The translations under genes were made by a program, and so were the position numbers. This document shows, one piece after another, positions 1-6,551 of a stretch of DNA of 10,414 nucleotides. The DNA lies in NCBI GenBank assembly GCA_902464035.1, contig CABQHT010000065.1, positions 1 through 10,414 of the forward strand, read 5' to 3'. The DNA is from an uncultured Collinsella sp. (GTDB lineage: Bacteria; Actinomycetota; Coriobacteriia; Coriobacteriales; Coriobacteriaceae). The notes under the pieces are model-generated. The model was given only the letters and a program-made list of their open reading frames with translations, was not told the DNA's origin and ran no database searches. Position 1 is the stretch's first letter. Every line of letters begins with the position of its first letter.

Positions 1-47
1 AGATAGTGGACGAGATAGTCGAGAAGCACGGTCTCAAGAAGGAGTAA
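1..47 (+). CDS. C-terminal tail of an unidentified plus-strand gene
   Basis: The reading frame starting at base 3 encodes IVDEIVEKHGLKKE and stops at TAA (45-47). I choose this frame because 11 of its 14 third codon positions are G or C, like the genes in this window. The frame at base 2 is open for longer (to about 158) but has AT-rich third positions. The charged, helix-like end is typical of a cytosolic protein C-terminus. It is too short to assign a family. The gene converges on argD, which ends at 469 on the other strand. I see no clear intrinsic terminator directly after it. Confidence 0.55.
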   Translation, partial: IVDEIVEKHGLKKE

Positions 48-468
48 CATCGGGACTTGCAGCGACGGACCTCAGGACGCTCTTACACCACGTCTGCGCG
101 CGCGACCCCGCCAGCACGTCTGTCACAAAGGTCGTGGCCAAAAAATGGCAAAAATGAGTACTGTTACCAATTTTGTAGCAGCGATTTTTGGGTTTCGCTG
201 GATAAATCTAGCTCTGAATCAGCGATTTGAAGCCTTTACTAGCTGTTTTCCCATTAACATAACTGAACATGTGTGGTCTAACTAATCCTAAGCAGTCGGT
301 TTCATATGAGATTCAACTGGTGACAGTACTCATATTTGGCATTTTTTGTCCAAAGGCTCTCCTGGCCATTGCAGATTTATGGCAAAACGGGCTCCAGACC
401 GCCGAATCGTGCCGCATATGGCACATCCGCAGTCCGGAACCCGGTCCAAATTGAGTTATTGCGCCGCG
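48..468. other. Intergenic region between convergent genes, holding an AT-rich repeat element
   Basis: About 420 bases separate the plus-strand gene tail from the argD stop. Bases 48-130 are GC-rich with no recognisable signal. Bases 136-351 form the inverted-repeat element listed separately and are visibly AT-richer than the rest of the window. Bases 352-468 hold a short hairpin (GTGCC at 409-413 pairing with GGCAC at 420-424) without a T tract, which at best is a weak argD terminator. Two small plus-strand ORFs (269-454 and 336-566) lack a ribosome binding site and are not credible genes. Confidence 0.6.
136..351. repeat. MITE-like element with 33-bp imperfect terminal inverted repeats
   Basis: Bases 136-168 and the reverse complement of 319-351 match at 29 of 33 positions. 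The shared core reads ATGAGTACTGT, preceded by CAAAAAATG. The span is about 216 bp, with an AT-rich interior and no transposase or credible ORF, which fits a miniature inverted-repeat transposable element or another dispersed non-coding repeat. The left arm also folds on itself (GCCA 137-140 with TGGC 146-149). CAAAGG occurs on both sides (126-131 and 351-356) but does not abut both arms symmetrically, so I do not call it a target-site duplication. It could instead be an RNA structure or a remnant IS end. Confidence 0.6.
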
Positions 469-1752
469 TTAGCCCAAGACACCCGCCAGGATCTCGATTA
501 GGCTGTCCACGTCGGCCTCTTCGCACACGAGCGGCGGCAGGAAACGCAGCGTATGAGCACCTGTAGCGTTAATCACGGCACCGGCGGCCAGCGCGCGGGC
601 AACAATATCATGCGCGTCGCCCGCGGCATCATCCAAATCACAGCCGAGCATCAAGCCGCGGCCACGCACCTCGGTCACGTTCGGCAGCTTGGCGAGCTTT
701 GCCTCCATATAGGCGCCTACCTTGGCAGCATGGTCGGCATAATCGCCGCGCACGAGCGCGGAGAGCGTCGCGGCGCACGCCGCGACAGCCAAGCAGCTAC
801 CGCCAAAGGTCGAGCCGTGGTCGCCCGGCTTAAACACGTCGGCAATCTCCTTCTTTGCTACGACGGCACCCATGGGCACGCCATCGGCAATGCCCTTGGC
901 AAGGCTCATGATGTCGGGTTCCACGCCATAGGTTTGGAATGCAAACGGCTTGCCGGAGCGGAAGATGCCGCACTGGACCTCGTCGGCTATAAGCACGGCG
1001 CCCACTTCGTGTGCCAGGTCGCGCGCTGCCGCCATAAACTCCTCGGTCATGGGGTGCACGCCACTCTCGCCCTGAATCGGCTCGAGCATCACGGCACAAA
1101 TTTCGCTCCCCAGCTGTTTAAAGATCGCACGCAGTTCATCGATATCGTTGGGCGTGCAGGCCACAAAGCCACCCGGCAGCGGGCGGAAACTATCCTGCAG
1201 CCAATCCTGCATGGTGGCGGCAATGGTCTCGAGCGTACGGCCGTGGAAGCCGCCGCGCATGCACACGATAGTGTTGCCGCCGTTACCGGCACGCTTGGCG
1301 TACAGGCGCGCGAGCTTCATCGAGCCCTCGTTGGCCTCGGCGCCGGAGTTGGCAAAGAAGGTCTCCCACACCTGCTCGTCCGCAGCCGGGGCACCAAGAG
1401 CAGCTGCCGTGGTCTCATCGCCGGCGGCAATGGCATCGGCAAGCACGCGCGCACCATCTACGTCGTCGTTAGCAAGCTTGGACAGCAGCGCCGCGACCTG
1501 TCCGCGCTGCTCAATGTAGAAGTAATTGGAGACATGCATGAGCTTTTTGGTCTGTGCCTCGAGCGCCGAGAGCACAGCCGGGTTGCCATGACCTAGGCTG
1601 CACACGCCGATGCCGGCTAGGAAGTCGAGGTACTCGCGGCCATCGTCGCCGGTGAGTTTCATGCCGTGACCCTCGACAAACTCGACCGGAGAGCGGCCAA
1701 AGGTATGCATAACGTAATGGGATTCAAGTGATTGCTGAGCTGCAAGTGACAT
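469..1752 (-). CDS. argD: Acetylornithine aminotransferase ArgD
   Basis: Class III PLP-dependent aminotransferase of 427 residues. It converts N-acetylglutamate 5-semialdehyde plus glutamate to N2-acetylornithine plus 2-oxoglutarate in the cytosol. Visible family motifs are NSGAEANE (135-142), GGFHGRT (167-173), ADEVQCG with Asp257 for the PLP pyridine nitrogen (256-262), the PLP lysine in SLAKG (Lys286) and GSTFGG (313-318). The start ATG at 1752 has AAAGG about seven bases upstream. It is the last gene of argC-argJ-argB-argD, 68 bases after argB. Oddity: roughly 30 extra, Ala/Asp-rich residues lie at about 94-128, between the N-terminal helix and the NSGAEANE motif, where most ArgD proteins have a short link; total length exceeds the usual 380-400. 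Such enzymes may also act on succinyl-diaminopimelate, but the operon supports the arginine role. Confidence 0.95.
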   Translation of the reverse strand: MSLAAQQSLESHYVMHTFGRSPVEFVEGHGMKLTGDDGREYLDFLAGIGVCSLGHGNPAVLSALEAQTKKLMHVSNYFYIEQRGQVAALLSKLANDDVDGARVLADAIAAGDETTAAALGAPAADEQVWETFFANSGAEANEGSMKLARLYAKRAGNGGNTIVCMRGGFHGRTLETIAATMQDWLQDSFRPLPGGFVACTPNDIDELRAIFKQLGSEICAVMLEPIQGESGVHPMTEEFMAAARDLAHEVGAVLIADEVQCGIFRSGKPFAFQTYGVEPDIMSLAKGIADGVPMGAVVAKKEIADVFKPGDHGSTFGGSCLAVAACAATLSALVRGDYADHAAKVGAYMEAKLAKLPNVTEVRGRGLMLGCDLDDAAGDAHDIVARALAAGAVINATGAHTLRFLPPLVCEEADVDSLIEILAGVLG

Positions 1753-1820
1753 GGGATGCCTTTCGTTGGGCGCCAGACGGCGCGGGGCTATGGGTGCAGG
1801 AATGGGGCGGCTGCGGTCAG

Positions 1821-2801
1821 CTAGACCGTCTGGAGCTTCTCGACCTCGTCGAGGTTCTCGGTCAGACGCGCAGCAAACGTCGAAAGCGGATGCGGATGCG
1901 TATCGAACTCGTAAGCCGTCTCGGTGGAATGGATTACGGTGCCGACGCCGGCATCGGTCAGCAGCTCCAGGAGCAGCGAATGCGGCGTGGTGCCGTTGAT
2001 GATGTGAGCGCGAAATACGCCACCGGCAAGCGCATCGACGGCCGCGCGCAGCTTGGGAATCATGCCCTTATCGACCTCGCCGCCGTAGAGCATTTCGTTA
2101 ACCTCGTCGAGCGTTAGGTTGGAGATGAGTGAGTCTTTATCGCTAAAGTCCTTGTACAGGCCGTCGACGTCGGTCAAAAAGATCGCCTTGTGCGCGTGGA
2201 GCGCCGCCGCAACGGCACCGGCGGCGGTATCGGCGTTGATGTTGAAGAAACCGCCGTCCTCCCCCGCCGCGACGGTAGCGATGACGGGGATGTACTCGCT
2301 ATCGAGCAGGTGCTCGATATAGTCGGTGTTGACGTGCGTCACTTTGCCCACGCGGCCAAGTTCGGGGTCGAGCGGCTCGGCGATGAGCGTGCCGGCATCG
2401 CTGCCCGACACGCCCACGGCCAGGTTGCCGTGGTGGTTGATGGCAGCAACCAGCTCCTGGTTAACCTTGCCGCCCAGCACCTCGCGCACGATATCCATGG
2501 TCGCCGGCGTGGTCACGCGCTGGCCGTTCTTAAACTCGACGGGGATGTCGTAGTGGCTAAGCGCCTCGTTGATGGCCTTGCCGCCACCGTGCACGATAAC
2601 AGGGCGCATGCCGATGATCTTGAGCAGCACGATGTCGCTCATCACGTCGCGGCGCAGCTGTTCGTCGACCATGGCGGCTCCGCCATATTTGATAACAACC
2701 GTCTTGCCGGTCAGGTTCTTAATCCACGGCAGCGCTTCGAACAGCAGCTGCGCGGTTGCTTCGTTGGATTCGCTCGAACGACAATCGCGTGCGAATTTCA
2801 T
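1821..2801 (-). CDS. argB: Acetylglutamate kinase ArgB, arginine-sensitive type
   Basis: Phosphorylates N-acetylglutamate with ATP, the second step of ornithine synthesis. It is an amino-acid-kinase-family protein of 326 residues. Motifs: KYGGAAM (38-44, phosphate and ATP binding), HGGGK (71-75), NGQRVTT (92-98, substrate site), NINADTAAG (187-195), LTDVDGLY (209-216) and KGMIPK (245-250). The ATG at 2801 is chosen because GAGG lies about seven bases upstream; the longer in-frame form (from 2861) would start with TTG and has no ribosome site. Residues about 12-30 (EATAQLLFEALPWIKN) resemble the N-terminal helix of hexameric, arginine-inhibited kinases, so feedback inhibition is likely (inference). 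The family usually ends near GTVI; here about 36 further residues (290-326, including THPHPLSTFAARLTENLDEV) follow. The gap to argJ is 81 bases. Confidence 0.95.
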   Translation of the reverse strand: MKFARDCRSSESNEATAQLLFEALPWIKNLTGKTVVIKYGGAAMVDEQLRRDVMSDIVLLKIIGMRPVIVHGGGKAINEALSHYDIPVEFKNGQRVTTPATMDIVREVLGGKVNQELVAAINHHGNLAVGVSGSDAGTLIAEPLDPELGRVGKVTHVNTDYIEHLLDSEYIPVIATVAAGEDGGFFNINADTAAGAVAAALHAHKAIFLTDVDGLYKDFSDKDSLISNLTLDEVNEMLYGGEVDKGMIPKLRAAVDALAGGVFRAHIINGTTPHSLLLELLTDAGVGTVIHSTETAYEFDTHPHPLSTFAARLTENLDEVEKLQTV

Positions 2802-2882
2802 AATCTGCCTCGTCTTTCGTATCGTTATCGCGCCGTGCTCCGCTGTTCGCAATCGCGGCAAGATGCGCAGCGTGCCTGGAAT

Positions 2883-4151
2883 CTAGGAACGGTAGTCGCC
2901 GTTAATGGAGATGTACTCGTGCGTGAGGTCGCAAGTCCACACGGTGGTCGCCGCGTCGCCTGCGCCCAGGTCGGCCGAGATCACGATCTCGGGCGCCTCG
3001 AAACGTCGTAGAGCCTCGTCCTCGTCAAAGGGAACGGTCAGGCCGTCACGGCAGACGGGCATGCCCATCATGTCGATGGAAACGTCTTCCTGATTAAACT
3101 TCACGCCGCACTTGCCGAGCGCCATGGCAACGCGGCCCCAGTTGCAGTCGTGGCCGGCGATGCAGGTCTTAACGAGCGGCGAGTTGGCAACAGCACGGGC
3201 GGCGATATCGGCCTCCTCGTCGTTCACGGCGCCGGTAACGTTGACCGTAACAAGCTTGGATGCGCCCTCACCATCGGCGGCAATATTGCGCGCCAGGCTC
3301 TCGCACACCTCGTGCACGGCAAATGCCAACTCGTCAAAAGCATCGGAGCCCTCGACGATGGCCTCGGCATCTGCGGCAGCGGCGCCGGAGGCAAGCATGA
3401 TGCAGGTGTCGTTGGTCGAGGTGTCGGAATCGACCGTTACCTTGTTAAAGGTCTGCTTGACGGTCGAGAGCAGCAGGGCATGAAGCGCCGCAGGCTCGAC
3501 GGGGGCATCGGTAGTGATAACTGCGATCATGGTGGCCATGTTGGGCATGATCATGCCCGAGCCCTTGCACATTCCGCCTACCGTATAGACATTGTCTGCA
3601 TGACCCGCAGCCTCACTGACGTAGGATACGGCGTACTCCTTGGAGTGCGTGTCGGTCGTCATGATGGCGCGAGCGGCATCGGCGCCACCGTGGGCGGAGA
3701 GCGCCTCGTAGGCAGCAGGAATAGCGGTCTCAAACGTGTCGATCGGCAGAATCTGGCCAATCACACCCGTGGAGGCAACCAGAATCTGCTGGGGCTCGCA
3801 GCCGATGACCTGCGATGCGATGCTGCACGTCTCGCGCGCGCATGCAAGGCCGGTCTCACCCGTGGCGGCGTTGGCATTGCCAGAGTTGACCGAAACGCCG
3901 GCGATGATACCGTAGCCCTTGTCGGCACCGCCCAGGTTAGCACGGCTCACCTGCACGGGCGCCGCGCAAAAGCGATTGGTGGTAAACACGCCGGCACCGG
4001 GACAGGGTTTATCGGGCACGACGAGCGCGTAATCCAGGCGCTCGGGATTCTTGCGGAACCCAGCGTGGATGCCTGCGGCTTTAAAACCAGCCGCAGCCGT
4101 AACGCCACCCTCGACGGCGCGAATCTTGATATCAAACAGCTCGGTATTCAT
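2883..4151 (-). CDS. argJ: Glutamate N-acetyltransferase ArgJ (ornithine acetyltransferase)
   Basis: Moves the acetyl group from N-acetylornithine to glutamate, releasing ornithine and regenerating acetylglutamate; some members also use acetyl-CoA for the first pathway step. The precursor is 422 residues and, as known for the family, cuts itself into alpha and beta chains. The cleavage motif KGSGMIMPNMATM (196-208) is intact, with Thr207 as the predicted nucleophile and new beta-chain N-terminus. NSGNANA (89-95) and the oxyanion-hole region STGVIG (127-132) are also present. The start ATG at 4151 has a GGAG about 11 bases upstream, rather distant but the best available. It lies second in the operon, 134 bases after argC and 81 before argB. 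Whether this copy is mono- or bifunctional cannot be read from sequence. No argA or argE is visible nearby, consistent with the cyclic pathway. Confidence 0.95.
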   Translation of the reverse strand: MNTELFDIKIRAVEGGVTAAAGFKAAGIHAGFRKNPERLDYALVVPDKPCPGAGVFTTNRFCAAPVQVSRANLGGADKGYGIIAGVSVNSGNANAATGETGLACARETCSIASQVIGCEPQQILVASTGVIGQILPIDTFETAIPAAYEALSAHGGADAARAIMTTDTHSKEYAVSYVSEAAGHADNVYTVGGMCKGSGMIMPNMATMIAVITTDAPVEPAALHALLLSTVKQTFNKVTVDSDTSTNDTCIMLASGAAAADAEAIVEGSDAFDELAFAVHEVCESLARNIAADGEGASKLVTVNVTGAVNDEEADIAARAVANSPLVKTCIAGHDCNWGRVAMALGKCGVKFNQEDVSIDMMGMPVCRDGLTVPFDEDEALRRFEAPEIVISADLGAGDAATTVWTCDLTHEYISINGDYRS

Positions 4152-4285
4152 CGTCTTTATGACTCCTTATGTCAAACAAAAAACGGACATCGGTTGGCGC
4201 GCCATGCCAGTCGTGATCATGAGACCAGCTTAAGAGTGGCGCCCCATTCGATGCCCGACTACCAAATCGTTAACAATCGAATGTG

Positions 4286-5356
4286 CTACACCGGGCACGC
4301 CACTGTAGGCAAGCCTCGTCGCTCGTCAAAGCCAAAGACGATATTGGCGCACTGGACTGCTTGGCCCGCAGCGCCCTTGCACAGATTGTCGATGGCGCCC
4401 GTCGCCACCAGCACGCCCGCGCGCTTGTTGAGCGCGAGGCCAATCTGGGCAGCGTTGGTGCCGACGACCGAAGCCGTCTTGGGCTGCTGGCCGGCATCGA
4501 GCACGCGCACAAAGGTGCGACCGGCGTAGAACTGCTTGTAATGGTCGACGACATCCTCAAGAGCCAGCGTGTCGAGAGCCTGCGGCGCGAGCGGCAGCGT
4601 CACCGTGGAGAGCAGACCGCGCTTGAGCGGTGCCAGGTGCGGGGTAAAGACGACGCGATCGGTCAGGCCAAGGATTTGCTCAATCTCGGGCGTGTGGCGA
4701 TGCTTGCCCACGCCGTAGGCCTCCAAGTTCTCGTCGGCGCTGCAAAAATGGGTGCGGGCGTTGCAGGACTTACCGGCGCCCGTCACGCCGCTAATGGCAT
4801 CGACAATCACGGGACCGTTCTCGGCCACCCAGCCCGCGCGCACGGCGGGCGCGGCGGCAAGGCTCGTTGCGGTGGGATAGCAACCGGCGCAGGCGACCAG
4901 CACGGGTTTGCCGTCGGCATGGTCGGATGCGGCGGTCTCCAAGTCCTGGCAGAACAGCTCGGGCAGACCGAAGGCACGGGTCTTGAGCAGCTCGGGGCTC
5001 GTATGCTCGGCGGCATACCAAGCCTCAAAAACGGACGCGTCGTTCAGACGGTAGTCGGCCGAAAGATCAAAGCAGGAGACGCCCGATGCAAGCAGCGCGG
5101 GCACCTGTGCCATGGCAGCCGTGTGCGGCACGGCCAAAAAGACCGCGTCGCAGTTCTTGAGCTCGGGGGCATCATGCGTCGTAAAGACAAGATCGCTTAC
5201 GCCGGTGAAGCTCGGGTACACCGCAGACAACGGCTGGCCGGCATCGGCGTTGGACGTAATGGCAGCAAGTTCAAACTCGGGATGACCGAGGACGAGGCGA
5301 ATGAGCTCGGCTCCGGCATATCCAGCCGCGCCGACGATTCCAACCTTCAAAGACAT
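4286..5356 (-). CDS. argC: N-acetyl-gamma-glutamyl-phosphate reductase ArgC
   Basis: NADPH-dependent reductase making N-acetylglutamate 5-semialdehyde from the ArgB product. It has 356 residues, normal for the long-form family. The N-terminal Rossmann motif GAAGYAGAEL (9-18) is followed by the NADP-domain segments AVFLAVPH (71-78) and DLSADYRL (97-104). The catalytic cysteine is Cys159 in CAGCYPT, and the conserved HRHTPEI motif (219-225) supplies the histidine partner. The start ATG at 5356 has a strong AAGGAG seven bases upstream. It is the first gene of the arg operon; its 256-base upstream region separates it from the flavin-related operon and holds a long hairpin and short direct repeats. 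No defect is seen. Confidence 0.96.
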   Translation of the reverse strand: MSLKVGIVGAAGYAGAELIRLVLGHPEFELAAITSNADAGQPLSAVYPSFTGVSDLVFTTHDAPELKNCDAVFLAVPHTAAMAQVPALLASGVSCFDLSADYRLNDASVFEAWYAAEHTSPELLKTRAFGLPELFCQDLETAASDHADGKPVLVACAGCYPTATSLAAAPAVRAGWVAENGPVIVDAISGVTGAGKSCNARTHFCSADENLEAYGVGKHRHTPEIEQILGLTDRVVFTPHLAPLKRGLLSTVTLPLAPQALDTLALEDVVDHYKQFYAGRTFVRVLDAGQQPKTASVVGTNAAQIGLALNKRAGVLVATGAIDNLCKGAAGQAVQCANIVFGFDERRGLPTVACPV

Positions 5357-5466
5357 ATCAGACTCCTTGTCTGCGATTTATGCACCGATGCGCATTTCGC
5401 AGCGGTCGTTATGAAGTGGGTTGAAACTTTAGCACCAAAAGATGCATGACTACGTAAATGGCTTGC

Positions 5467-5499
5467 ATATTCATGCATTGAAACATTCCCGACACATTC
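5467..5499 (-). promoter_or_regulatory. Candidate operator region upstream of argC (GAATRT repeats)
   Basis: Read on the minus strand, GAATGT occurs at 5494-5499 and 5483-5488, and GAATAT at 5467-5472. The starts are 11 and 16 bases apart, roughly 110-145 bases before the argC start, in an AT-rich island (about 5380-5520) unlike the GC-rich coding DNA. Part of it (CATGAATATGCAAG) recalls half of an ArgR/AhrC box, with the central A run missing. ArgR control of arg operons is well known, but this is only a resemblance. I could not settle on a convincing -35/-10 pair here. Confidence 0.25.
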
Positions 5500-5521
5500 G
5501 CTTAAGGAATTGACAAATGGA

Positions 5522-5575
5522 GCGGGCCCCGTATTGACCGGCGCTCCTAACGGCGCCGGGCAATACGGGGCCCGC
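5522..5575 (-). terminator. Long GC-rich hairpin ending the riboflavin operon
   Basis: A perfect 15-bp stem (5522-5536 with 5561-5575, GCGGGCCCCGTATTG and its complement) is followed by one A/G mismatch. An inner stem then pairs CCGGCGC (5538-5544) with GCGCCGG (5553-5559) around a small loop. It starts 37 bases after the stop of the upstream split-barrel gene on the minus strand. No strong T tract follows on either strand (minus side TCCATTTGTC), so it is an atypical intrinsic terminator, or a transcript-stabilising or partial-readthrough structure between the two operons. Confidence 0.6.
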
Positions 5576-5612
5576 CCATGCGAAAACCAAGTTGTTAGGA
5601 TGAGCCAGCTGG

Positions 5613-6023
5613 CTAGAGCTCGACCGGCACCCATTCGTCGTGATTGCAGATAAAAGCCTCGGGATCCTCGACGCTAAAGAAGACGAGCGTGGGGTCGTTA
5701 GGCCCCTCATAGTGCTCGCCCAGGTGCTCTAGATGCTTCCACCCGGCTTCGCGCATTTCGCCTAAAGCCCGGTCATCCAAGCCGGCACGCCCGCGCAAGA
5801 TGAGCCAGCCATGGCCCGGCCACCAACTCGTGGCCTCAAAGCGCTGGTTTTGCAGCAGTTCTTGCCACACATCTTTGGTGCGCGCTGTTACAAACCACAG
5901 CTTGCCATCCTGGATCTGAGCAAACGAAAATGGACGTACATGTGGCTGCCCGTCCACGCTCGTCGCCAAGTACCACGCCGGCACCGACGTCAGATACTCC
6001 AAAACCGTATTCAATCCGTCCAT
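5613..6023 (-). CDS. Small FMN-binding split-barrel protein (pyridoxamine-phosphate-oxidase-like), copy A
   Basis: A 136-residue protein of the pyridoxamine 5'-phosphate-oxidase-related split-barrel superfamily, expected to be a cytosolic homodimer binding FMN or a related flavin. Landmarks: PAWYLAT (15-21), the flavin-phosphate-type strand HVRPFSFA (28-35), DGKLWFVT (39-46), KDVWQEL (50-56) and GWLILRGRAGLDD (72-84). The ATG at 6023 has AGGAGG four bases upstream; an in-frame GTG at 6038 has no ribosome site. It is the last gene of the ribU operon, 51 bases after its paralogue (6075-6521), with which it shares well over a third of residues by eye. It is too short for, and lacks the clear C-terminal substrate region of, true PdxH, so PLP synthesis is not implied. 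The substrate is unknown; related proteins act as flavin reductases, nitroreductase-like (NimA type) enzymes or general-stress proteins. Confidence 0.85.
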   Translation of the reverse strand: MDGLNTVLEYLTSVPAWYLATSVDGQPHVRPFSFAQIQDGKLWFVTARTKDVWQELLQNQRFEATSWWPGHGWLILRGRAGLDDRALGEMREAGWKHLEHLGEHYEGPNDPTLVFFSVEDPEAFICNHDEWVPVEL

Positions 6024-6074
6024 GCGTCCTCCTGCCACTAGCCAATTTGGAACGGGTAGTTAATTTGAGACGCG

Positions 6075-6521
6075 CTAGAGCTCCAGATGCTCTTCGCTGC
6101 CGTCGATATCGCAGAAGCGGGCGGCAATGTTGCGGACCGAAAAGAAAGCAAGGCGGCCGTCGTTGGCACTCTCGTGTTCCTCGCCGATGCCCACCATGTG
6201 CTTAAAACCCGCTTGACGCACCTTGTCGCTCGCAACTGCGTCGTCCTCAAGTGCGGCTTCGCCGGTCAATACGATCCAACATTCCCCCGGCTTCCAGCCC
6301 GAGAGCTCAAACTTGGGATTCGCGCTCAACTCCGCCCACACGTCCTTGTCGCGCGACGTGCAAAACCACAGCTTACCGTCATCGAGCATGGCAAACGAAA
6401 ACGGCCTCACGCGGGGCTGATGCCCGTCGCTCGCATCGGTCGTGGCAAGATACCACGCCGGAATGCGCCTGAGATACGAACAGGCGCGCTCGAGCTGAGC
6501 CATGCGGTCGTTGTCGGTCAT
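6075..6521 (-). CDS. Small FMN-binding split-barrel protein (pyridoxamine-phosphate-oxidase-like), copy B
   Basis: A 148-residue tandem paralogue of the next gene, with the same motif order: PAWYLAT (21-27), RVRPFSFA (37-44), DGKLWFCT (48-55), KDVWAEL (59-65) and CWIVLTGEAALEDD (81-94). The start ATG at 6521 has AAAGGGG five bases upstream. It follows ecfT by 30 bases, so it is very probably co-transcribed with the FMN-riboswitch operon. Compared with copy A it has a longer N-terminus, a three-residue longer loop before the RPF strand and a different C-terminal end, so the two have diverged and are unlikely to be simple redundant copies. The predicted cofactor is FMN; the reaction and partner cannot be read from sequence. 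Confidence 0.85.
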   Translation of the reverse strand: MTDNDRMAQLERACSYLRRIPAWYLATTDASDGHQPRVRPFSFAMLDDGKLWFCTSRDKDVWAELSANPKFELSGWKPGECWIVLTGEAALEDDAVASDKVRQAGFKHMVGIGEEHESANDGRLAFFSVRNIAARFCDIDGSEEHLEL

Positions 6522-6551
6522 AGGGACCCCTTTCTTGCGCTCGAATCGCGC

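Noticed and set aside
126..356. CAAAGG on both sides of the AT-rich element as a target-site duplication
   Set aside because: The left copy is four bases from the arm and the right copy overlaps it, so the geometry is not that of a clean duplication; a 6-base match can be chance.
269..454. 61-codon plus-strand ORF partly inside the AT-rich repeat
   Set aside because: No ribosome binding site, runs across the right repeat arm into unrelated sequence, and resembles no protein I know.
553..1596. 347-codon plus-strand ORF opposite argD
   Set aside because: Antisense shadow of a GC-rich gene: no family resemblance, no ribosome site, and argD is certain on the other strand.
2802..2861. Longer argB N-terminus (20 extra residues)
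   Set aside because: It would start with TTG and lacks a ribosome site, while the ATG at 2801 has GAGG at good spacing and gives the expected N-terminal helix.
4264..4282. GTTAAC-centred palindrome just after argC
   Set aside because: Short and imperfect, located at the 3' end of argC, with no promoter or terminator context.
3150..4529. 459-codon plus-strand ORF across argJ and the argJ-argC gap
   Set aside because: Antisense shadow; it overlaps two well-identified genes and its protein is low-complexity, rich in Gly, His and Arg.
4283..5449. 388-codon plus-strand ORF opposite argC
   Set aside because: Antisense shadow; argC has a full motif set and a strong ribosome site.
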